Positions 13,781 to 21,231 of a stretch of 22,605 bases of DNA are shown here, piece after piece. The notes under the pieces are model-generated. The model ran no database searches, was not told the DNA's origin, and worked only from the letters and a program-made list of their open reading frames with translations. The stretch's first letter is position 1; each line of letters starts with the position of its first letter. Origin of the DNA: DAOUBA01 sp034432855 (GTDB lineage Bacteria; Chloroflexota; Anaerolineae; B4-G1); the NCBI GenBank assembly GCA_034432855.1, contig DAOUBA010000011.1, positions 1 through 22,605 on the forward strand. The letters are read 5' to 3'. The translations under genes and the position numbers were made by a program.

Positions 13781-15087
13781 TAACGGCCCTCGATCTCCGC
13801 CATGCGTGCGAACAGGGCGAGAAATTCCGCGTTGTTCTTGGTGCGTCCCAGGACCTGAAGCAGTTCCTGCATCGCCTGCACTGGTGATTGCGCCTCCAGA
13901 AAGCGTTGGCGCATCAGCCAGATGCTTTGCAGTGTAGCCTCATCGAGCAACAGTTCCTCGCGGCGTGTGCCGCAGCGCTCGATGTCGAACGCCGGAAAGA
14001 CGTGGCGCTCCTGCAACCTGCGGCTCAGGTGCAATTCCATATTGCCGGTGCCCTTGAACTCCTCGTAGATCATATCGTCCATCCGGGAGCCGGTATCTAC
14101 CAGGCAGGTCGCAATAATGGTCAGGCTACCGCCTTCCTCGATGTTGCGTGCGGCGCCGAAGAAGCGCTTGGGCGGGTACAGGGCTGCCGGATCCAGCCCG
14201 CCGGTGAGCGTGCGACCGCTGGGCTGTACCACCAGGTTGTACGCGCGCGAGAGGCGGGTGATGCTATCGAGGAGAATGACCACGTCGCGCTTGCTTTCCA
14301 CCAGCCGTTTGGCGCGCTCCAGGGCAATCTCCGCCACCTGCGTGTGGTTCTGCACCGGCTCGTCGAAGGTCGAACTGATCACCTCGGCATCCACCGAACG
14401 GTCCATGTCGGTGACCTCCTCGGGCCGCTCGCCGATGAGGGCAACCATCAAATGCACCTCCGGGTGATTGGCGGTAATGCCGTTGGCGATGTGCTTGAGC
14501 ACGGTAGTCTTGCCGGCCTTGGGCGGCGACACGATCAACCCGCGCTGTCCCTTGCCAATCGGCGCAATCATGCTCAACAGCCGCGTCGTCAGGTTGTCGG
14601 GGGTGGTCTCCAATTTGAAGCGCTTGTTGGGAAAGATCGGCGTCAGCGACTCGAACGCGGGCCGCTGCTTGGCCGCTTCCGGGTCCATCCCGTTGACCGC
14701 CTCGACGCGCAGGAGGCTATAGTACTTTTCGCTCTCCTTCGGCGGGCGCAGTTGCCCGATGATCATATCGCCGGTGCGCAGCCCAAAGCGGCGGATCTGC
14801 GACTGCGAGACGTAGACGTCATCGGGCCCCGGCTTGTAGTGAGCGCAACGCAGATAGCCCTTGGAATCGTCCACGATCTCCAGCACGCCACCGCCAAAGA
14901 TGAAACCCTCCCGTTCCGCCTTGGCGCGCAACAGCCGCAGGATGAGATCTTCCTTCTTGAGCCGGCTAAGACCGGAGATCTCCCACTCCCTGGCCATTTC
15001 GCGTAACTCGGCCAGTGTCTTGGCCTCCAGATCCGCCATCTCGATCCCGCTGATCGCGCTCTTTTCGGTTTCTTCTATCTCGTTCAC
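13780..15087 (-). CDS. rho: Transcription termination factor Rho
   Basis: A 435-aa hexameric RNA-dependent ATPase. The Rho N-terminal helical domain is LEAKTLAELREMAREWEI (about 20-37), followed by the RNA-binding cold-shock-like domain with GFIFGGGVLEIV and GYLRCAHY. Walker A is SPPKAGKTTVLK (187-198), Walker B RDVVILLDSITRLSRAYN (267-284); GGLDPAALYPPKRFFGAARN and TGNMELHLSRRLQERHVFPA are Rho signatures. The start is GTG 15087, preceded by AAGGAGAGAG about 6 bases upstream; the further upstream in-frame GTG (15108) would include this RBS. Codons end TAG at 13780-13782, with the G contributed by the repeat copy downstream. It is the last gene of the rpsB cluster on this strand. Confidence 0.97.
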   Translation of the reverse strand: MNEIEETEKSAISGIEMADLEAKTLAELREMAREWEISGLSRLKKEDLILRLLRAKAEREGFIFGGGVLEIVDDSKGYLRCAHYKPGPDDVYVSQSQIRRFGLRTGDMIIGQLRPPKESEKYYSLLRVEAVNGMDPEAAKQRPAFESLTPIFPNKRFKLETTPDNLTTRLLSMIAPIGKGQRGLIVSPPKAGKTTVLKHIANGITANHPEVHLMVALIGERPEEVTDMDRSVDAEVISSTFDEPVQNHTQVAEIALERAKRLVESKRDVVILLDSITRLSRAYNLVVQPSGRTLTGGLDPAALYPPKRFFGAARNIEEGGSLTIIATCLVDTGSRMDDMIYEEFKGTGNMELHLSRRLQERHVFPAFDIERCGTRREELLLDEATLQSIWLMRQRFLEAQSPVQAMQELLQVLGRTKNNAEFLALFARMAEIEGR

Positions 15088-15144
15088 GGTATGCTCTCTC
15101 CTTATCACATGAGTTGCCGGCGGGCCATACGCCTGCCCTGTGGA

Positions 15145-15552
15145 TCACCTCAGATACCACACCCAACGGGCATCGTGCATATCGCGGATAATGTCTGTCG
15201 TCGAAAGAATGCCCAGCGGTTTCCCATCCTCGCTAACGACCAGCATGCGGTTGATACCTTTCTCGAGTAATCTCTCGATCGCCACCGCTACCGGTTCATT
15301 CTCGGAGATGCTGATCACGCCGGTCGTCATCACGTCGCGGGCGCGCAAGGCCGCCAGGTCCTCCCCATAGTGAGCGATAGCGTCGGTGTGCGAGACGATA
15401 CCGACAGGCGTTTCCCCTTCGTGCTCCGCGACCATCACGGCATGAATCCCGGCGTCTGCCATGATCCTGACCAATTCGTGCAGCGGGGTATCGGGCTTGC
15501 AGAGGATAACGCCTCTGTGATAAATGTCGCGTACCAGGCGTTCCTTGTTCAT
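15145..15552 (-). CDS. Tandem CBS-domain protein
   Basis: A 135-aa protein made of two CBS domains: the first starts VRDIYHRGVILCKPDTPLHE, the second RDVMTTGVISISENEPVAVA. Each ends with the characteristic G-h-h-[ST]-x-x-D: VGIVSHTDAIAHY and LGILSTTDIIRDM. Stand-alone CBS pairs bind adenine nucleotides (AMP, ATP, NAD) and act as energy or redox sensors for partner proteins; no effector domain is fused here. The start is ATG 15552, 15 bp after the cdsA stop; the Shine-Dalgarno is weak. It is probably co-transcribed between cdsA and rho, which is not a usual place for it. The partner is unknown. Confidence 0.93.
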   Translation of the reverse strand: MNKERLVRDIYHRGVILCKPDTPLHELVRIMADAGIHAVMVAEHEGETPVGIVSHTDAIAHYGEDLAALRARDVMTTGVISISENEPVAVAIERLLEKGINRMLVVSEDGKPLGILSTTDIIRDMHDARWVWYLR

Positions 15553-15567
15553 CGTACCACGCCTTTG

Positions 15568-16380
15568 CTACCTCGTGAACCACGACACGTAATAGTAGCC
15601 GATGACGCTCGCCCACAGGAGGCTATCCACTCGATCCAGCGCCCCGCCGTGGCCGGGGATAATGGTGCCGGTGTCTTTCGCCCCAACCTGCCGCTTGAAC
15701 ATCGAGACCGCAAGGTCGCCCAGAGGAGCAATCACAGCGATTGTCAGCCCCAAGATCAGGCCGTGCTGCCAACCAATGGCGCTCTCTGCGCCCGCATAAC
15801 GGCGCCAGAACGCAGCCAACAGCGCGGTCAGTGACCCGCCGAGCACTACACCCGCCACATACCCTTCCCAGGTCTTGCCGGGGCTCAGGGTAGGCGCCAG
15901 TTTGTGTCGCCCCAGCGCCCTGCCGACAAAGAAGGCGCCGGTATCGGCGAATATGATGGCAGGCAAGGCGGTCAATGTCCACCAGAGGCCGTCCGGACGC
16001 ACTGCCCGCAGCGCGATGACGCAGGCCCCGCACAGTCCCAGATACAGGCCGCCGGTCACGGTCATGGCCCAGTCGGCGACCGGACACCTCTGGCGATGGA
16101 ATAGTTGCCAGGCGAGAGAAGCCAGCAGGATCAGCGTCAGGCCGGGTTTGAGCACCCCCCACTCTGGACGCTGAGCGTCCAGCAGGAGCAGCCACAGCAG
16201 TCCGATCCCAAAGACGTAGGCCAGCCGGAAACCGTCACGGGCCATCAGCCGACAGAATTCGATCTCGGCCAACGTCAGTAGCAGCGCCGCCAGGGCCAGT
16301 AATGGCCATCCACCCAGGTAGATACTGCCAATAGCGAGCGGGATCAAGACAGCAGCAGTGAGTAGACGCGTGCGCAACAC
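15568..16380 (-). CDS. cdsA: Phosphatidate cytidylyltransferase
   Basis: A 270-aa integral membrane enzyme making CDP-diacylglycerol from phosphatidic acid and CTP. It has about seven or eight hydrophobic spans and the full C-terminal CDS signature SMFKRQVGAKDTGTIIPGHG, ending GGALDR. FADTGAFFVGRALG and the GKTWEG element also fit. The start is GTG 16380; no strong Shine-Dalgarno is visible in the 65-bp gap after uppS. The position after uppS is the conserved order in many bacteria, and both are membrane-lipid functions. Confidence 0.96.
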   Translation of the reverse strand: MLRTRLLTAAVLIPLAIGSIYLGGWPLLALAALLLTLAEIEFCRLMARDGFRLAYVFGIGLLWLLLLDAQRPEWGVLKPGLTLILLASLAWQLFHRQRCPVADWAMTVTGGLYLGLCGACVIALRAVRPDGLWWTLTALPAIIFADTGAFFVGRALGRHKLAPTLSPGKTWEGYVAGVVLGGSLTALLAAFWRRYAGAESAIGWQHGLILGLTIAVIAPLGDLAVSMFKRQVGAKDTGTIIPGHGGALDRVDSLLWASVIGYYYVSWFTR

Positions 16381-16445
16381 GGCCCAAGAAAACTCAAGCG
16401 GAGGACTATTCCAGCGATGGATATCAAATCCGGCCCTGCAACCTA

Positions 16446-17189
16446 CTACGCGGCAGCCTGCTCGCCCAACAGGCCAAAGCGGCGCTCACGCTGGCTGTAG
16501 GCCCACAGCGCTGCATATAACTCGCCCTTGTCGAAGTCCGGCCAAAAGACCGGGGTCACGTAATACTCGGCATAGGCGCCCTGCCAGATGAGGAAGTTGC
16601 TAATGCGCATTTCCCCGCTGGTGCGAATGATCAGGTCCGGATCGGGCAAGCCCGCCGTGTAGAGATAGCGGCTGACCAGCGCTTCATCCACCTGCTCGGC
16701 AGGCACACCATCGGCGATGATACGGCGGATGGCGTCCACTAACTCCGCCCGCCCGCCATAGTCGAACGCCACGTTGAGGATCAGGCGCTCGTTGTTCCTG
16801 GTCAGTTCGATGGCATCCCGGACCTTCTTGCGTAGTCGCGCTGGCAGCCGTTCCAGCCGGCCTACGTGACGCAGTTGGACGCCTTCCTGGTGCAATTCCT
16901 GCAACTCGCGGTCGAGCACCCCCTCGAGTATCGAGAGCAGTGCCCTGACCTCGCCCGCTGGGCGAGCCCAGTTCTCGGTCGAGAAAGCATAGATGGTCAA
17001 GATCGGGACACCGAACTCAACCGTCGCTCGCAGCACGCGGCGCAGGTTTTCTGTGCCCGCCCGATGTCCGGCCGAGCGGGGCAGATTACGCGCCCTGGCC
17101 CAGCGGCCGTTGCCGTCCATGATGATCCCGATGTGCCGGGGCACCCGCTCCAGGGGTGGGTATCGCGGGTCATCTGATGATTGGGGCAT
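16446..17189 (-). CDS. uppS: Isoprenyl transferase (undecaprenyl diphosphate synthase type)
   Basis: A 247-aa cis-prenyltransferase adding isopentenyl units to farnesyl diphosphate to make the C55 lipid carrier for peptidoglycan and surface glycans. Conserved regions: HIGIIMDGNGRWAR with catalytic D25, RAGTENLR, YAFSTENWARP, and DLIIRTSGEMRISNFLIWQ followed by AYAE. The length is normal. ATG 17189; the RBS is weak. It follows frr with a 69-bp gap that contains a short repeat (17218-17250). This product would feed the GT-C type transferases in the left half, if they use polyprenyl-phosphate donors. Confidence 0.97.
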   Translation of the reverse strand: MPQSSDDPRYPPLERVPRHIGIIMDGNGRWARARNLPRSAGHRAGTENLRRVLRATVEFGVPILTIYAFSTENWARPAGEVRALLSILEGVLDRELQELHQEGVQLRHVGRLERLPARLRKKVRDAIELTRNNERLILNVAFDYGGRAELVDAIRRIIADGVPAEQVDEALVSRYLYTAGLPDPDLIIRTSGEMRISNFLIWQGAYAEYYVTPVFWPDFDKGELYAALWAYSQRERRFGLLGEQAAA

Positions 17190-17217
17190 TATTGCAGGTT
17201 GGTCAAGGTTGGCAGTA

Positions 17218-17250
17218 GAGGACGACTGAAGCCGTCACTACGAAGGCGGG
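17218..17250. repeat. Short repeat related to 21159-21190, in the frr-uppS gap
   Basis: GAGGACGACTGAAGCCGTCA followed by CTACGAAGGCGGG. The first ten bases, and then a CTAC about 20 bases in with a GGCGGG end, match GAGGACGACTTCAGTCGGCG (CTACCGGCGGGG) at 21159-21190. GACGAC and a nearby GTC arm give weak dyad symmetry. It lies in an operon gap, where it could alter mRNA stability between frr and uppS. Confidence 0.45.
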
Positions 17251-17258
17251 AAGATGTG

Positions 17259-17816
17259 CTAACTTTCCATAATCTCCCGCTGCTTGCGGTCGCTGATCTC
17301 GTCCATCTGCTCGGAGTAGCGATCGATGAGGTCCTGGAGATCGTCTTTGCCCTGGTAGAACTCATCCTCGGAGATGAGTTTCTCGTCCTCGAATTCGTGC
17401 AGGTCGTCAAGCGCCTCGCGGCGGATGTTGCGCAACGCGATTTTCCCTTCTTCGACACGCTGGCGTACCATCTTCGCCAACTCGCGCCGTCGTTCCTCGG
17501 TCAGGGGTGGGATAGGCAGACGGATGATGCGCCCGTCGTTGGAGGGCGTAAGGCCCAGTTCGGACTTGAGGATGGCCCGTTCGATATCGGCCAGCGAGCC
17601 CGGATCGTAAGGGCGGATGGTGAGCAACTGCGGCTCCGGCGCCGCGATGACCGCCAACTGGACGAGCGGGGTTGGCGTCCCGTAATAGTCCACCATCACC
17701 CGCTCGACCAACGCCGGAGAAGCCCGGCCCGTGCGGATGGCACGCAGGTCGTTCTCCAGCGCGTCAATGGCTTTACGCATGCGTTCTTCGGTTTCGCGGA
17801 GCAGGTCTTTGATCAT
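17259..17816 (-). CDS. frr: Ribosome recycling factor
   Basis: A 185-aa protein of standard length, splitting post-termination ribosomes with EF-G. The N-terminal helix MRKAIDALENDLRAIRTGRA and SPALVERVMVDYYG are classic; LTEERRRELAKMVRQRVEEG and IRREALDDL follow. The ATG at 17816 comes only 2 bp after the pyrH stop, so the two are translationally linked. It sits in the universal rpsB-tsf-pyrH-frr order. Confidence 0.98.
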   Translation of the reverse strand: MIKDLLRETEERMRKAIDALENDLRAIRTGRASPALVERVMVDYYGTPTPLVQLAVIAAPEPQLLTIRPYDPGSLADIERAILKSELGLTPSNDGRIIRLPIPPLTEERRRELAKMVRQRVEEGKIALRNIRREALDDLHEFEDEKLISEDEFYQGKDDLQDLIDRYSEQMDEISDRKQREIMES

Positions 17817-17818
17817 CG

Positions 17819-18532
17819 CTACCTAGAGATCAACGTCCCGATGTTCTCCCCGATCACAGCGCGCTCCAGGCTATGGGGCTGCCACAGGTTGAGCACCATG
17901 ATAGGCAGGTCGTTCTCCATGCAGAGCGAGATCGCCGTGGCATCCATCACGCCGACACGCATCTCCAGTGCCTGCATGTAGGTCAGGTGATCGAAGCGCT
18001 GAGCGTCAGGATTCTCGTGCGGATCCTCGGTGTAGACGCCGTCCACTTTAGTCGCCTTGATCAGCAGGTCGGCATTGATCTCCATCGCCCGCAGCGCGGC
18101 GGCGGTGTCGGTGGTGAAGTATGGGTTGCCGGTGCCGCCGCCGATGATGACCACGCGCCCCTTTTCCAGGTGACGGATGGCCCGCAGGCGGATGTAGGGC
18201 TCGGCCACCGCCCGCATCTCGATGGCGGTCTGCACGCGGGTGGTGATGCCCATACGCCCCAGCGCGTCGGCCAGGGCGAGGGCATTCATGATCGTCGCCA
18301 GCATGCCCATGTGATCGGCAGTAGCACGGTCCATCCCATGTGCCAGGCCATCGCGCCCACGCCAGATGTTGCCGGCGCCCAGGACGATGGCGACCTCGAC
18401 CTCCAGGTTGCGCACCGCCTGTACTTTGGCAGCGACCTCCTCTGCCATGTGCGGGCTGATGCCAAAGCCGCCGGGGCCGGCGAGCGATTCGCCGCCCAAC
18501 TTGAGTAGGACGCGCTTGTACTTCGCGGCCAT
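17819..18532 (-). CDS. pyrH: UMP kinase
   Basis: A 237-aa amino-acid-kinase-fold enzyme phosphorylating UMP to UDP. Motifs: VLLKLGGESLAGPGGFGI at the N-terminus, VLGAGNIWRGRDG in the nucleotide site, AIRHLEKGRVVIIGGGTGNP with FTTDTAAALRA, and LLIKATKVDGVYTEDP. The start is ATG 18532 with AGGAAGGGCAGG upstream, 18 bp after tsf. It supplies UDP for nucleotide sugars and pyrimidine synthesis. Confidence 0.98.
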   Translation of the reverse strand: MAAKYKRVLLKLGGESLAGPGGFGISPHMAEEVAAKVQAVRNLEVEVAIVLGAGNIWRGRDGLAHGMDRATADHMGMLATIMNALALADALGRMGITTRVQTAIEMRAVAEPYIRLRAIRHLEKGRVVIIGGGTGNPYFTTDTAAALRAMEINADLLIKATKVDGVYTEDPHENPDAQRFDHLTYMQALEMRVGVMDATAISLCMENDLPIMVLNLWQPHSLERAVIGENIGTLISR

Positions 18533-18550
18533 CCTGCCCTTCCTAGCGGA

Positions 18551-19153
18551 TCACTCCAGGCTCTCGCCCACCTGGTAGCGGACGAAGCGGCTCAGGACGA
18601 CGTTTTCGCCGAGTTTGGCGATGGCCTCATTGATCCGATCCTGCACGGTGCGCTCTTCGTCCTTCACAAAGGGCTGTTCCATCAGGCACACTTGCTGGTA
18701 GAATTTCTCCAGCCGCCCTTCGACGATCCGATCTACGATGTGCTCGGGTTTGCCCTCCTCCAACGCCTGAGCGCGATAGATTGCCCGTTCGCTCTCGATC
18801 ACTTTCTCCGGCACGTCCGCGCGGCTGATGTAGCGCGGGGCAGCGAAAGCGATGTGCAGCGCCAGATCATGCGCCAGGGTCCTGAAATCGGCCGTGCGGG
18901 CGACGAAATCGGTCTCGCAGTTCAGTTCCAGCATAACGGCGACGCGACTGCCGGGATGGACGTAGGCCTCGACCACGCCTTCGGAGGCCTGGCGGCCGGC
19001 TTTTTTGGCCGCTGCGGCCAATCCCTTTTCACGCAGATAGGCGATGGCTTTCTCCATGTCGCCGTCGTGAGTCTCCAATGCTTTGCGGCAGTCCAACACG
19101 CCGGCACCGGTCGCCTGCCGCAGTTCCTTGACCATTGCAGTGGTGATTTCCAA
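18551..19153 (-). CDS. tsf: Elongation factor Ts
   Basis: A 200-aa short-form EF-Ts (as in Thermus and many Chloroflexota), the nucleotide exchange factor for EF-Tu. The N-terminal UBA-like domain reads EITTAMVKELRQATGAGVLD with CRKALE; the core has ELNCETDFVART, the TDF motif inserted into EF-Tu. The start is TTG 19153 rather than an upstream in-frame start at 19183, because AAGGAG lies 7 bases before the TTG and family proteins normally begin M-E-I-T. It follows rpsB by 35 bp. Confidence 0.97.
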   Translation of the reverse strand: MEITTAMVKELRQATGAGVLDCRKALETHDGDMEKAIAYLREKGLAAAAKKAGRQASEGVVEAYVHPGSRVAVMLELNCETDFVARTADFRTLAHDLALHIAFAAPRYISRADVPEKVIESERAIYRAQALEEGKPEHIVDRIVEGRLEKFYQQVCLMEQPFVKDEERTVQDRINEAIAKLGENVVLSRFVRYQVGESLE

Positions 19154-19188
19154 CCTAGTTCTCCTTGTTCGGCTATTGTGCAAAGGAC

Positions 19189-20079
19189 TCAGGCGAGTTC
19201 CTCTTCCTCCTCGTACCCTAACTCCAGGTCGTCCACCTCCTCGTCCTCAAAGCCCTCGCCTGCCAGTTCTTCCTCGAGTGCTTCCCCTTCTTCGAAGGTC
19301 AATTCCCTCAGGCGTGCCAGTGTGGCGGCGCTGAGGTACTTTTCATCCTCGACGCGGATTTCCTCCACCTGGGGGACCTCCGGCTCGTAAGCCTTGCGCT
19401 GTGCCAGCCCCTCCAGGACGCCATCGGCGATTTTCGAGGTGATGAGTTTAATCGCGCGGATGGCGTCGTCGTTGGCGGGGATCACGCAGTCAATGGGATC
19501 GGGATCACAGTTCGTATCCACGAGCGCGATGATGGGGATGCCGAGTTTGTTGGCTTCCTTGATCGCGGTAGCCTCGCGGCGCACGTCAATGACGTAGAGC
19601 AGCGACGGAAGTTCGCGCATCTCGCGGATGCCGCCCAGCCGGGCGTTCAGTTTCTCGATCTGGCGTTGCAGGCCCAGCGCCTCTTTCTTTGTCAGGCGTT
19701 CGAAATCGCCGCGGTCGCGGCGGGCCTCCAGGTTGAGCAGGTAGTCAATGCGCTTGCGGATGGTACGCCAGTTCGTCAGAGTGCCGCCCAGCCAACGTTG
19801 GGTGATGTAGGGCATGCCACAGCGCTGCGCTTCCTGTGCAATGGTCTCCTGGGCCTGCCGTTTAGTGCCCACGAAGAGGACGGTGCCGCCGCCCGCAACG
19901 GTGTCGCGCACCATCTCGTAAGCCCGGTTGATCGCCGTGATCGTCTGTTGCAGGTCTATGATGTGCACCCCATTGCGCTCGGTGAAGATGTAGGGCTTCA
20001 TCTTCGGATTCCAGCGCCGGGTGCGGTGACCGAAGTGCACTCCGGTTTCCAGGAGTGCTTTCATGGAAATGACAGCCAT
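19189..20079 (-). CDS. rpsB: 30S ribosomal protein S2
   Basis: A 296-aa protein. S2 signatures: MKALLETGVHFGHRTRRWNP, GVHIIDLQQT, VLFVGTKRQAQE, YITQRWLGGTLTNW, and ALVDTNCDPDPIDCVIPAND. It is longer than the 230-260 aa of typical S2 because of an acidic C-terminal extension of about 35 residues rich in Glu and Asp. The start is ATG 20079 with TTAAGGAGG about 7 bases upstream. It heads the operon, with a promoter at 20207-20234 and a structured leader. Confidence 0.98.
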   Translation of the reverse strand: MAVISMKALLETGVHFGHRTRRWNPKMKPYIFTERNGVHIIDLQQTITAINRAYEMVRDTVAGGGTVLFVGTKRQAQETIAQEAQRCGMPYITQRWLGGTLTNWRTIRKRIDYLLNLEARRDRGDFERLTKKEALGLQRQIEKLNARLGGIREMRELPSLLYVIDVRREATAIKEANKLGIPIIALVDTNCDPDPIDCVIPANDDAIRAIKLITSKIADGVLEGLAQRKAYEPEVPQVEEIRVEDEKYLSAATLARLRELTFEEGEALEEELAGEGFEDEEVDDLELGYEEEEELA

Positions 20080-20133
20080 AGAGGAACCTCCTTAATCCGT
20101 TGTGATCCTCCGCCTCCATCGTTCCATCGAGAG

Positions 20134-20156
20134 GCCGGATTGGCTGCCCATCCGGC
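20134..20156 (-). promoter_or_regulatory. Stem-loop in the rpsB 5' leader
   Basis: Perfect 7-bp stem GCCGGAT ... ATCCGGC (20134-20140 with 20150-20156), with GAGA (20129-20132) and TCTC (20161-20164) able to extend it. It sits mid-way in a leader of about 120 nt between the predicted start (about 20200) and the rpsB ATG. It could be an S2-responsive or stability element; only the structure is seen. Confidence 0.5.
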
Positions 20157-20206
20157 ACGGTCTCTATGGTCAGGAGGCGTGTGTATTGGGCGTGAACCCG
20201 GATGTG

Positions 20207-20234
20207 ATTGTACCACAAAGTGGAATTTGGTCAA
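20207..20234 (-). promoter_or_regulatory. Promoter of the rpsB-tsf-pyrH-frr operon
   Basis: On the - strand: TTGACC (20234-20229), 16-bp spacer, TACAAT (20212-20207), with TGG directly before it making an extended -10. It is the best-scoring promoter by eye in the window and lies between the response regulator stop and rpsB. Confidence 0.75.
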
Positions 20235-20248
20235 TCTGCCGTGAGGCC

Positions 20249-20920
20249 CTACTTCTCCGGCACCTCGAAGCGGTAGCCGATCCGGCGGATGGTGCGCAGA
20301 CGAACCGGCGACGTGGGGTTGTCTTCGATCGCCTTACGTACCCAATGGACGTGAACTTCAAGGGTACGCAGGTCACCCAGATAGTCGGTGTCCCACACCT
20401 GCTTCATCAGAAAGGCGCGGCTCAGGATCTCGCCCGGATGGTGCATAAAGACTTCGAGGAGATGGGCCTGTTTGGGAGTGAGATGGGTCTCGCGTCCACC
20501 GCAGATGACGCTGCACTGCTTGCGGTTAAGGGTCACATCACCGACGCGCAGCACCTCGTCGTCGGGGATCGGCAGCAGCCGGGCGATGCGATTGAGCAGC
20601 GTCTTGGCGGAGAAAGGATACCGCAGGTATCCACGCGCACCCACGCTGCGATCGATCTCTGCCCCCTCCGGAAGGAGTATCAACACGGGGATCTCGGGGA
20701 CGGTATCCCGCAGAGCTTCGCAGAACCGCCGAATATCAAAACGTAACGAGGGAGAGTCCAGCACGATCACCGCCGGGGACATCTTCTGGGCCAAGGCCAA
20801 TGCCTGCCTGCGTGTGTGGGCCGTGACGATGCTGTACCCCGGGTCGTCCAGGATCGGGGATAGGCGTTCTGTCGCTGGTTTTCTGCCTTCAGTGAGCAAG
20901 ATGGTGTGGACCGGTGCCAA
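20249..20920 (-). CDS. OmpR/PhoB-type response regulator with degenerate receiver
   Basis: A 223-aa two-domain protein. The N-terminal receiver (1-115) keeps the likely phospho-acceptor D55 in VIVLDSPS. However, it lacks the N-terminal acidic pair (it reads LTEGRKPATE), has Pro where the switch Thr/Ser should be (LILLPEGAE), and has RYPF where Lys-Pro-Phe is expected. The C-terminal winged helix (about 123-221) is intact: LTPKQAHLLEVFMHHPGEIL, QVWDTDYLGDLRTLEVHVHW and RTIRRIGYRFE. It should bind DNA but may not be controlled by ordinary phosphorylation. TTG 20920 is the start, with AAGGGAGA about 9 bases upstream; the nearby ATG (CGA TAG) is a dead end. There is no histidine kinase in the window. 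Confidence 0.92.
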   Translation of the reverse strand: MAPVHTILLTEGRKPATERLSPILDDPGYSIVTAHTRRQALALAQKMSPAVIVLDSPSLRFDIRRFCEALRDTVPEIPVLILLPEGAEIDRSVGARGYLRYPFSAKTLLNRIARLLPIPDDEVLRVGDVTLNRKQCSVICGGRETHLTPKQAHLLEVFMHHPGEILSRAFLMKQVWDTDYLGDLRTLEVHVHWVRKAIEDNPTSPVRLRTIRRIGYRFEVPEK

Positions 20921-20955
20921 CTATCGCATTCTCCCTTCTCCCGCCTACGTTGTTT

Positions 20956-20984
20956 ATTATACCCCATCCTTTTGCCGAGGGCAA
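20956..20984 (-). promoter_or_regulatory. Promoter of the response regulator gene
   Basis: On the - strand: TTGCCC (20984-20979), 17-bp spacer, TATAAT (20961-20956), about 36 bp before the TTG start. Good match to sigma70 consensus. Confidence 0.7.
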
Positions 20985-21054
20985 ATCCCTAGGGGCGGGA
21001 TAACTCCCATTGGCGCTAACTTAACGGAGCGCCGGGCTGTCCGTCGCCGGGGGC

Positions 21055-21198
21055 GCCGATTGGAAATCGGCCTGCTTGGGCGCTTTCGCGCCCAGCGTCG
21101 GCCTGCGCCGACACCTTTTCCCGGTCGGCGAAGGCCGACCGGAGGCTGGAAGCCCAAAGAGGACGACTTCAGTCGGCGCTACCGGCGGGGAACCCGCC
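21055..21198. repeat. Cluster of five consecutive short palindromes
   Basis: In order: GCCGATT-GGA-AATCGGC (21055-21071), TGGGCGC-TTTC-GCGCCCA (21077-21094), GTCGGC-CTGC-GCCGAC (21097-21112), CCGGTCGGC-GAAG-GCCGACCGG (21121-21142), and GGCGGG with CCCGCC (21184-21198). All stems are perfect, and GTCGGC or its complement recurs. It lies in the gap of about 310 bp between the PP-loop gene and the response regulator promoter. No stem is followed by a T-tract, so these are not ordinary terminators. It resembles REP/BIME-like dispersed repeats. The rest of the gap, apart from the promoter, holds nothing I can identify. Confidence 0.75.
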
Positions 21199-21231
21199 AT
21201 ATCACACTGCGGCGGGCCAACCGTGATGGCC

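Noticed and set aside
13888..15006. A long + strand open frame opposite rho
   Set aside because: Rho signatures are unambiguous on the - strand; the opposite frame has no family features or RBS.
21055..21198. Palindrome cluster considered as a CRISPR array
   Set aside because: The units differ in sequence and spacing, and there are no regular spacers or cas genes.
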